Shown here: positions 1 through 5,510 of the stretch, in pieces
How the letters are laid out: each line of letters starts with the position of its first letter
Numbering within the stretch: the stretch's first letter is position 1
Assembly (NCBI GenBank): GCA_002422425.1
Contig: DIVG01000061.1
Location: 1 to 9,539 of the forward strand
Origin: Akkermansiaceae bacterium UBA6138
GTDB taxonomy: Bacteria > Verrucomicrobiota > Verrucomicrobiia > Verrucomicrobiales > DEV007
DNA: 9,539 bases
Direction: 5' to 3'
Position numbers and translations under genes: made by a program
The notes under the pieces: generated by a model
Database searches by the model: none
Told to the model about the DNA's origin: nothing
The model's input: only the letters and a program-made list of their open reading frames with translations

Positions 1-250
1 AAAAATCTTTGCCGAAAAGGTGATTTTTCGGGGATAGTTTTGCTCGCTGTGCTCGTAGCGCGTATCAAGATCGGCAAAAATTCCCCGCCGCTGCATTCCC
101 TCGTTCGCCCCTTGCCACAGGAAATTTTGACTCGATCTTTTCGGTAAGTCTTTTTGGCAAGGGGTCTAGATCAGAATCGCCATTCCGCCGGGGTTGATCG
201 CGTATCGCCTAAGACTTGACGAGCGAGCCGCTTCGGGTCCTAATGGCAGG
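1..250. other. gene-free leader region with several inverted repeats
   Basis: No convincing coding region is visible here. The stretch holds three dyads. A small hairpin pairs 12-18 with 25-31 around a 6-base loop. A long-range pair joins 8-15 with 71-78 and shares bases with that hairpin, so the two cannot form together. A perfect 10-base pair joins 108-117 (CCCCTTGCCA) with 155-164. A TTGACT hexamer at 127-132 resembles a -35 element, but no good -10 sits at the right distance, so the promoter of the downstream gene is not assigned. The minus-strand reading of the 12-31 hairpin is followed by a T-run at 1-5, which could act as a terminator, but no minus-strand gene lies next to it inside the window. 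Confidence 0.5.
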
Positions 251-1171
251 ATGAAAAAAACTTCCCGTCGACGTTTCCTCGGTGCCGGTGCTTTCCTGCC
301 GGCGGCCTTCACCCTGCCGGTCACTTCCGCCCTTGCTCAGGGCGCTGACAGAGTTGCGGCAGGCAGTCTGGTCGGCCGTTTTTATAAAACCCTGAAAATC
401 GGGATGGTGAGGGAGGGGAAGAGTCTTGAGGAAAAATTTCTCATAGCCCGCGAGGCCGGTTTTGACGGGATCGAGTTGAACGCCCCCGGATACCATATCG
501 ATGAGGCGCGGATGGCGTCTGAAAAGGCGGGGATTCCGATCGATGGAACGGTCTGCGCGGACCACTGGGCCGTCCGTCATTCGGATCCTGATCCGGCCGT
601 TAGAAAAACGGCTCTTGATACCCTTTTACGGGCGCTTGAGGATACGCGGGCGGTTGGCGGGCATACGGTTCTTCTGGTGGTAGGACACGGGAAAGATGGC
701 AGCGAGTCCGAAGTATGGGAGCGCAGCGTGGAAAACATATCAAAGGCGATTCCGCTCGCGTCGCGACTGGGGGTGGCCATTGCCGTGGAGAATGTGTGGA
801 ACGAGTTCGGATACGATCATTCCGGGAGTAGTGACCAGACGGCCGATGCCTACGCGAGATACATTGATGCATTTGACTCCCCCTGGGTGGGGATGCAGTT
901 CGATATCGGGAATCACTGGAAATACGGGGCTACCGGCGATTGGATTCGCCGTCTGGGCAAGCGTATCGTCAAACTCGATGTGAAAGGCTTCTCGCGGAAG
1001 GAAAACAAATTCACCGCGATCGATGCGGGTGATATCGATTACGCCGACGTCACCCGGGCCCTGCTCGAGATCAATTTTCACGGATGGTGTGCCGCCGAAG
1101 TCGAGAGCGGTGACCTGAACCATCTCCGGGGCGTGTCCAAAGCGATGGACGCGGCTTTTGGCCTCTCTTGA
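251..1171 (+). CDS. Tat-exported sugar isomerase/epimerase-like TIM-barrel protein
   Basis: The product is 306 residues. It starts with a twin-arginine signal: SRRRFLGAG at residues 5-13, a hydrophobic stretch, then an Ala-X-Ala-like cleavage site near residues 27-29. This suggests folded export to the periplasm. The rest resembles the xylose isomerase-like TIM-barrel family (AP_endonuc_2), with likely metal ligands Glu180 (AVEN), Asp218 (FDIGNH) and Glu283 (AAEVESGD). The position where many relatives have a His (VHxKD) appears to be Asp243 in KLDVKG. The substrate cannot be read from sequence; related proteins act on sugars, sugar phosphates or inosose. ATG 251 was chosen because it places the Tat motif correctly. 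An in-frame TTG at 194 would add 19 unlikely residues. There is no well-spaced Shine-Dalgarno. A terminator follows directly, so the gene is probably monocistronic. Confidence 0.85.
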   Translation: MKKTSRRRFLGAGAFLPAAFTLPVTSALAQGADRVAAGSLVGRFYKTLKIGMVREGKSLEEKFLIAREAGFDGIELNAPGYHIDEARMASEKAGIPIDGTVCADHWAVRHSDPDPAVRKTALDTLLRALEDTRAVGGHTVLLVVGHGKDGSESEVWERSVENISKAIPLASRLGVAIAVENVWNEFGYDHSGSSDQTADAYARYIDAFDSPWVGMQFDIGNHWKYGATGDWIRRLGKRIVKLDVKGFSRKENKFTAIDAGDIDYADVTRALLEINFHGWCAAEVESGDLNHLRGVSKAMDAAFGLS

Positions 1172-1183
1172 CTCTCCGGAAGT

Positions 1184-1212
1184 GCCCCTCCGTTTTGGAG
1201 GGGGCCTTTTCC
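1184..1212 (+). terminator. intrinsic terminator of the TIM-barrel gene
   Basis: A 7-bp GC-rich stem pairs CCCCTCC (1185-1191) with GGAGGGG (1197-1203) around the loop GTTTT. It is followed by GCC and then TTTTCCTT. It starts 12 bases after the stop codon. The T-run is short but the stem is strong. Confidence 0.7.
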
Positions 1213-1277
1213 TTCCCGGAGCCTTCCGGCAACCGGCTCCCGAATCGGGGAGGGCGGCGTTTGGGGGCATTCGTCGC

Positions 1278-2900
1278 CTAGTCCTCGGTCTTTTTGCCGC
1301 CAATTCCGAAAACTTTGAGGAGAACGGCGGTGACAATGAGAAGCGCGGTGATAACGGGAACGATTAGGCCGATTGGGAACCCGCCTTCTTCTTCAACCAC
1401 AATTGCAGGCCGGACTTTGGGTTTCTCTTCCTCCTCTTCGGGGTCGGTTCCGCTGTCACTGCTCTTTGACTTGCCTTTTTTTGCTACCGGTTTCGGCTCG
1501 GTGGTCGCTTTAGCGCTACCTTTCTTTGATCCGGCGAGCGCGGCAAAATCATCTACTTCGGGGGCATTCGGAATGTTAGGGGAGACTGGTTCAACGGCGG
1601 AGGCGGGGTCTTCCGCGCTGGAGGGCTTTTCTTCGGCGTCCGTTTCGGCGGTATCTGATGCGCCACCTGCCGGAGCCGTGTTTCCGGAGGACGTTTTGCT
1701 TAGATTGGCGGTAAGCGCTTCGGACTGGGCGGCAGCCTTTCTCGCATCGGCTTTGGACTTTTCTTCGGCGAGTTTAGCGTTTACTTTTGAATTGAGGGAG
1801 GCGAGATAGGAAGTGCTTCCGGGTGCCCCTCCTTTGGAGGTGGATTTGCCTTTTGACTTGGTATCGGGCTTTTGCCCGGTGAGGGCGGCCGCCTCGGTAA
1901 TTTTGGCGCGCGCTGCCTCCAGGTTCCCAGCGGCGATGAATTTGTCTGCTTCCACCAATTTTTCCGCCTGCTGCGTTAGCGTCTCGAGGTCGAGCGCATT
2001 GATTCTGGCGAGTTCGGAACTGGCGAGTTTCAGGTAGCCTTCAATCGAGGCTTTGATTCCGGGATTCAATTGAATCCACTTTATTCCGTTTTTTTTGTCC
2101 GCCGTAACGCTGTCCTGGTAGGCTTTCTCCTCTCTCGCACGGGCTTGAAGAAGTTGCTCGCGGGCCTCGGGCTTGGAGTTGGCGAGCGCTTTTTCATATT
2201 CTGCGGTCCGGAAATCGACATCTCGTAACATGGTTTGCAGCTGGCGTCCCAGGGTGGGAATAATTTGGCGGGCAAGTTCGACCGCCCTGGGGTAAGCCGG
2301 GGAGCCGTAATGGTTTCTTTCGATGATCTCGAACTCGCGCATCGCCCCGATCAACCCGCTCGGGTTACGCGACTCTGAGAGGTTGGACAGGCTGAGAAGG
2401 CGGATCCGCGAGTCGATCAAATCTTTGTAGTCAATCTTATCCTGAGGGCTGATCCAGTCCCCTTCGATTTTAAGAAAGCCCCTCTCAACCTTGTCGAGCT
2501 CTTCGGCAAGGGTGTTGCGGATTTCCTGCACTTTCGGAGCGTGGACGCTCTGGGGAAAAGCTTTCAAGAACGAGTCCGGCCCCGTTTCGAGCAACTGCCG
2601 ATAAGCACTTGTGGGCATGAGGGAGGGGGTCGGGATGAGGGTTTGGACCCGGTTGAATTCCACATCGTCGGGGGCGTCTTTGGTGATTTCGGCGATGTCG
2701 GCCCTTCCGATGATCTTGGTTTCTTTAATCGAAGCGTTCACCGCGATTTCGATTTTCACAATATCGTCGGCTTCGTAGGTGATACGACCGGTGAAGGATT
2801 CGCCCGATTTCAGTTTCACCTCGTCCGCATGCGAGGGCGGGAGGGGGTGGAAAAGGGAAAGTCCGACAAGGAGGCAGGTGGAAAAGAGTCGCGTGTTCAT
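1278..2900 (-). CDS. exported protein with C-terminal membrane anchor, function unknown
   Basis: The product is 540 residues. Residues 1-25 form a Sec signal peptide with likely cleavage after PSHA. Residues 26-73 look like a small beta domain (DEVKLKSGESFTGRITYE). A PTPSLMPTSAY motif at about 90-100 opens a helical, charged region (to about 340) with coiled-coil-like Glu/Lys/Ala segments. Residues 345-505 are low-complexity and rich in Ser, Lys, Ala, Pro and Glu, including an acidic run near 488-492. A single hydrophobic helix at about 508-533 is followed by the short charged tail GGKKTED. This predicts a periplasmic or surface protein anchored by its C-terminus. The PTP-x-L-x-P pattern recalls a secreted family in Verrucomicrobiota, but this is recall only. 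A sigma70-like promoter lies just upstream. No Shine-Dalgarno is visible. I do not know its function. Confidence 0.8.
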   Translation of the reverse strand: MNTRLFSTCLLVGLSLFHPLPPSHADEVKLKSGESFTGRITYEADDIVKIEIAVNASIKETKIIGRADIAEITKDAPDDVEFNRVQTLIPTPSLMPTSAYRQLLETGPDSFLKAFPQSVHAPKVQEIRNTLAEELDKVERGFLKIEGDWISPQDKIDYKDLIDSRIRLLSLSNLSESRNPSGLIGAMREFEIIERNHYGSPAYPRAVELARQIIPTLGRQLQTMLRDVDFRTAEYEKALANSKPEAREQLLQARAREEKAYQDSVTADKKNGIKWIQLNPGIKASIEGYLKLASSELARINALDLETLTQQAEKLVEADKFIAAGNLEAARAKITEAAALTGQKPDTKSKGKSTSKGGAPGSTSYLASLNSKVNAKLAEEKSKADARKAAAQSEALTANLSKTSSGNTAPAGGASDTAETDAEEKPSSAEDPASAVEPVSPNIPNAPEVDDFAALAGSKKGSAKATTEPKPVAKKGKSKSSDSGTDPEEEEEKPKVRPAIVVEEEGGFPIGLIVPVITALLIVTAVLLKVFGIGGKKTED

Positions 2901-2926
2901 TCAATAATCGATTTTACTGCTTCGCC

Positions 2927-2955
2927 ATCATACAGGATCTCGCCCTGCGACACAA
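2927..2955 (-). promoter_or_regulatory. sigma70-like promoter for the minus-strand secreted protein
   Basis: Read on the minus strand, TTGTGT (2950-2955) and TATGAT (2927-2932) are separated by exactly 17 bases. The -10 matches consensus at 5 of 6 positions and the -35 at 3 of 6. The predicted start near 2920 leaves a leader of about 20 bases before ATG 2900. Confidence 0.5.
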
Positions 2956-2956
2956 C

Positions 2957-2974
2957 GCTTTTGGCTTGAAAAGC
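2957..2974. promoter_or_regulatory. perfect 6-6-6 dyad in divergent promoter region (candidate operator)
   Basis: GCTTTT (2957-2962) and AAAAGC (2969-2974) form a perfect inverted repeat around a 6-base spacer. The dyad sits next to the -35 of the minus-strand promoter and about 45 bases upstream of the plus-strand -10 candidate. That placement would suit a regulator of both directions. No regulator gene is visible nearby. Confidence 0.25.
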
Positions 2975-2993
2975 TCGTGGGCCGGAGCGATTC

Positions 2994-3024
2994 TTGTCGT
3001 TCGCGCCTGAGATTGGGGTATGAT
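2994..3024 (+). promoter_or_regulatory. possible promoter of the parA operon
   Basis: TATGAT at 3019-3024 is a good -10 element (5 of 6). TTGTCG at 2994-2999 is the best -35 candidate, but the 19-base spacing is long. Transcription would start near 3031, leaving about 15 bases before the GTG start at 3046. Confidence 0.35.
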
Positions 3025-3045
3025 TGCGCACTTAACAATTCTGTC

Positions 3046-3900
3046 GTGGCAACGTTATCTTTGATCAGTCAAAAAGGTGGAGTCGGCAAAACTACCATCG
3101 CGGTCAACGTGAGTTATTCACTTGCGAGGCGCGGATGGCGGGTTTTGCTGGTGGACGCTGACATGCAGGGAGGAGTGGGTTTTTCACTGACCGAAAAATC
3201 GAAGGATGCTGTTGGTTATTACGATTTTCTCACCGGCCTGGAAACTCCGGACCCTGTTAGACTCGGGGATGTCATTATACGGACGCGCCTCCCCGGCCTC
3301 TCTCTCCTGACAAGGGGCTCCCGCGCGGCGCTGGATTTTCTGCTGTCGCCCGAGGGGGACCGTTTTACTCCTTTCGACACGATCAAGGCTCTTGATGAAT
3401 TGATTTCCGGCCTCGACTACGATTTGGTAATTTACGATACCCCGACGGGAATTACGAACGTGTCCACGGGTATCTCGAGGGTGGTGGATTCGCTGCTCGT
3501 TCCTGAGCAGCCCGGCCCGCTTTGCCTTCGCAGTCTTCCTCAGATTCTGAGAATGGTCGCCGCTGCCCGCGCCTCAAATCCCGGAGAAGAAAAGCCTCGC
3601 CTCGCCGGTTTTGTTCTTTCGATGACGGATCCTGACGACCCGTCGAACCTGGTCGATCAGAGGGAGTTTCGTGATCTTCTTCCGATTGAACTGGTCATGG
3701 AGACCGTTGTGCCGGTTCACCGGGATTTTCGCGAAGCCAGCCGCCTGGGCGTTCCGGTGGCTATGATGCGGGAGCGGCCTTCTGCCTCAGCTCTGATTTT
3801 CGACCAGCTGGCGGCCGAGCTGGAAGTGCGGCTAAGCCTTTACGAAGACGAAGAGAACCCCATCCAGGAGCGGGACGATTATGCGAGACTCGTGGATTGA
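3046..3900 (+). CDS. ParA/MinD-family ATPase (orphan, no ParB nearby)
   Basis: The product is 284 residues. The deviant Walker A motif KGGVGKTT is at residues 10-17, including the signature lysine Lys10 typical of ParA/MinD. VDADMQGG (36-43) is the A' motif. DLVIYDTPTG (126-135) is the Walker B region. Such ATPases dimerise on ATP, bind a surface (nucleoid DNA or membrane) and are released by a partner that stimulates hydrolysis. There is no N-terminal helix-turn-helix extension, and no clear C-terminal membrane-targeting helix as in MinD. The start was set at GTG 3046, which puts the P-loop at the usual distance. An upstream GTG at 2977 would add 23 non-family residues overlapping the promoter region. 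The 3' end overlaps the next gene by 20 bases. No ParB gene or parS-like repeat is visible in the window, so plasmid-style partition is not indicated. Confidence 0.9.
   Translation: MATLSLISQKGGVGKTTIAVNVSYSLARRGWRVLLVDADMQGGVGFSLTEKSKDAVGYYDFLTGLETPDPVRLGDVIIRTRLPGLSLLTRGSRAALDFLLSPEGDRFTPFDTIKALDELISGLDYDLVIYDTPTGITNVSTGISRVVDSLLVPEQPGPLCLRSLPQILRMVAAARASNPGEEKPRLAGFVLSMTDPDDPSNLVDQREFRDLLPIELVMETVVPVHRDFREASRLGVPVAMMRERPSASALIFDQLAAELEVRLSLYEDEENPIQERDDYARLVD
3866..3870 (+). promoter_or_regulatory. Shine-Dalgarno (AGGAG) of the Roadblock-like gene
   Basis: AGGAG lies 10 bases before ATG 3881, inside the end of the ParA gene. It supports this start and reinitiation coupled to ParA translation. 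It is the only clear Shine-Dalgarno before an annotated start in the window. Confidence 0.6.
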
Positions 3901-5089
3901 CAAGGAGGAATTCGAAGAACTGGTCGGTGCCTTCACGTCTCCCAAAAAGGGCGCTCGACGGCGTCTCCCGGCACCCCCCCGGAAAAAGGAGGATGCTCGC
4001 CCCGCTGCGGGAGAGGATACTCCGGGAGGGAGCGGATTGGCGGGGGGGGCGGCCCCCCCCAGTCTTCCCGGGGGGGAGGTCTCGCTACCAGAGGAGGCGG
4101 GAGGTTTTCCCGGGAGTCCTGCAGCCTCTGCCGAGGCAGTCGGGCTGACCATTCTCAATCCGGTTGAGGAAACGAAGGGGCCGGATCGCCTCTCCTCTTT
4201 GATGGGGGAGTTTCCCGTTCCTTCCGAAGGCGACTCTTCCGGGATAGTTGATGAAGGGAAGCAGGGGGAGCCGATAGGCCCCTTTCCCAGTGGCGATAAG
4301 GAACCGCTTGAAGAGTGTTTTGAAGAGACCTCTGACTCATGGGGAGACGAGGCGGTTGCGATCAGCGACGGGCTCCCGCCGCTCTTTGCGCCTGGGCCGG
4401 ACATCGGCTCACCCCCTCTCGTCACAGGGATGGGGAGAGTTGAGAATTTTGTGGTGGAAGATCCTCCGGACGAGGCGGCTATCTCCCAGAGAGTTCCGCT
4501 TTTCCTTGAAGACGATCCGGGGATTTCGGAGTCGTCCCTGCCGCTTGTTTCCGAGCGTGAGACGGATCGCTCGTTGCTCGCCCTTGCCGAGGCCAGGGCA
4601 AGGGTGGATAAGGGGCAGCTAATCAGAGCGGCGCCTTCGGGAGGAGCCCCGGTCAAAAGGGATCAGCCTCGCTCCCTCAACTTTCCTTTTCTCTTTGAGC
4701 CATCCGGTGCTCTCCATGAGCGCATGTCCCAGTATGGCGAGTGCGCCCGGCGGGAACTCGGGGCCCGCGAGGTGGCGGTATGTGATCGTGACGGGCTCTT
4801 CCTGTATCGATCATCGTTGTCGTCGGACGAGGGTGGGCTCGAGGCGGCCCTGCTGGTGGCGGTGTCGGACAGGGTAACCCGTCTTTTCGGTTTGGAGGGG
4901 GCGACGGCAATGCAGGTGGCTGACGAGAGTGGCGGATGGCGTTGTCTCATCGCCTGCGTTGAGAGCGGTCTGTTTGTCGGCTTTTCCCTTGTTGAACCCC
5001 TTGATTACGGGGAGGTTGAGATCTGGTCGAAGGCCCTTGCAGAGGCATTGCCCCCCGCCCATTTTTCCCCCTCAGAACCTCCGGAATAA
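3881..5089 (+). CDS. disordered adaptor-like protein with C-terminal Roadblock/LC7-like domain
   Basis: The product is 402 residues and not a family I can name with certainty. Residues 4-18 could form a short helix (WIDKEEFEELVGAF). A strongly basic patch follows at 22-36 (KKGARRR, then RKK). Residues 37-260 are rich in Pro, Gly, Glu and Ser and look disordered and acidic. The C-terminal 265-392 region looks folded. Its order is a strand with AVCDRDGLFLYRSS (298-311), a long helix EAALLVAVSDRVTRLFG, then strands around ATAMQVADES and WRCLIACVESGLFVGFSL. This resembles the Roadblock/LC7 (MglB-like) fold; a GAF- or profilin-like fold is the alternative. It overlaps ParA by 20 bases, which suggests it is the ParA partner. 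The linker-coding DNA contains G8, C8, C7 and G7 tracts. The gene is confident; the domain assignment is inference. Confidence 0.8.
   Translation: MRDSWIDKEEFEELVGAFTSPKKGARRRLPAPPRKKEDARPAAGEDTPGGSGLAGGAAPPSLPGGEVSLPEEAGGFPGSPAASAEAVGLTILNPVEETKGPDRLSSLMGEFPVPSEGDSSGIVDEGKQGEPIGPFPSGDKEPLEECFEETSDSWGDEAVAISDGLPPLFAPGPDIGSPPLVTGMGRVENFVVEDPPDEAAISQRVPLFLEDDPGISESSLPLVSERETDRSLLALAEARARVDKGQLIRAAPSGGAPVKRDQPRSLNFPFLFEPSGALHERMSQYGECARRELGAREVAVCDRDGLFLYRSSLSSDEGGLEAALLVAVSDRVTRLFGLEGATAMQVADESGGWRCLIACVESGLFVGFSLVEPLDYGEVEIWSKALAEALPPAHFSPSEPPE
3974..4076 (+). repeat. cluster of G/C homopolymer tracts inside the linker-coding region
   Basis: C7 (3974-3980), G8 (4042-4049), C8 (4053-4060) and G7 (4070-4076) occur within about 100 bases. 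The C8 can pair with the G8 before it or the G7 after it, giving mutually exclusive hairpins. The reading frame is intact through all four tracts in this sequence. Confidence 0.7.
4579..4606 (+). repeat. intragenic hairpin-forming inverted repeat
   Basis: CCCTTGCC (4581-4588) and GGCAAGGG (4597-4604) form a perfect 8-bp stem around an 8-base loop. In RNA it extends by a G-U and a C-G pair. It lies in the coding region for ALAEARARVD of the Roadblock-like protein. The same CCCTTGCC/GGCAAGGG core forms the 108-164 dyad at the left end of the window. Confidence 0.5.
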
Positions 5090-5096
5090 CGTCACC

Positions 5097-5510
5097 GTGT
5101 ACGACGAACTCTCGATATCTTTTGAAAACCCCGCGACTGACCCGCTCGGGTATAACCAGGTTGCGGGTAAGCTCTACTGCGGACGCGATGAGGTGGCGCT
5201 GCACTATAAGGTCAAAGATCGGGCCTTTCGGAAGAACGAGAGCGTGACGGTGCGTTTTACCTACGCCGAGGTGGAGTTGATCCGCCTCATGGCGCGATGG
5301 TTTCGGCCCCGGATTATTGTTTTCCAGACCCGGTCCCCGGACAAGCTCGATGGTTTTCCGGGGTCGATAGCGGGTCGCGTCGAGTTGCAGGTGATTCCCG
5401 CCTCCGTTCGCGAGGCCGGCAAAGTGGCGGACCTGATCCGCTTTAAGCAGTCTGAGGCCTTTGTGGCCGAGTCTGAGGACAGACTTAACCGGCTCCGCGG
5501 CGACTCATGA
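5097..5510 (+). CDS. small PH-like beta-rich protein, function unknown
   Basis: The product is 137 residues with no signal peptide or membrane helix. The pattern is a series of strands (AGKLYCGRDEVALHYKVKDR, 23-42; SVTVRFTYAEVELIRL, 49-64), then a WFRPRIIVFQTRS segment (68-80). A short loop DKLDGFPGS and the strand GRVELQVIP follow, and the chain ends in a charged helix (103-135). This order resembles bacterial PH-like domains, in which a basic strand is followed by a PG-x-x-GRV turn and a C-terminal helix. That is inference from pattern, not a search. GTG 5097 is preferred because it lies 7 bases after the preceding stop. The open frame continues upstream to 4929, but only inside the previous gene. 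It could be a cytoplasmic adaptor for membrane or protein binding. Its stop overlaps the next start as ATGA. Confidence 0.7.
   Translation: MYDELSISFENPATDPLGYNQVAGKLYCGRDEVALHYKVKDRAFRKNESVTVRFTYAEVELIRLMARWFRPRIIVFQTRSPDKLDGFPGSIAGRVELQVIPASVREAGKVADLIRFKQSEAFVAESEDRLNRLRGDS

Noticed and set aside
1218..1240. GGAGCC/GGCTCC hairpin as terminator of the minus-strand secreted protein
   Set aside because: The stem is 6 bp, but no T-run follows on the minus strand, so a terminator call is not supported.
740..1336. 198-residue minus-strand open frame
   Set aside because: It is antisense to the TIM-barrel gene, has no domain character, and crosses that gene's terminator.
1294..1809. 171-residue Ser/Ala-rich plus-strand open frame
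   Set aside because: It is antisense to the low-complexity tail of the secreted protein on the minus strand and mirrors its Ser/Lys/Glu codons.
3046..3900. BY-type tyrosine kinase
   Set aside because: The P-loop KGGVGKTT and the DADMQGG motif fit ParA/MinD. There is no tyrosine cluster at the C-terminus (only two Tyr near the end) and no Wzc-like membrane module.
3903..3908. Perfect AGGAGG as ribosome binding site of an internal start
   Set aside because: No ATG, GTG or TTG lies at a suitable distance in the Roadblock-like frame. The bases simply encode Lys-Glu-Glu.
3832..4656. 274-residue Ser/Pro-rich minus-strand open frame
   Set aside because: It is antisense to the Roadblock-like gene, and its composition follows from the reversed Gly/Pro/Glu codons. 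The plus-strand frame has the coupled start and a folded domain.
4929..5096. Longer start for the PH-like gene
   Set aside because: This extension lies wholly within the Roadblock-like gene, in another frame, and reads as Arg/Pro-rich shadow sequence. The GTG at 5097 just after the previous stop is more natural.
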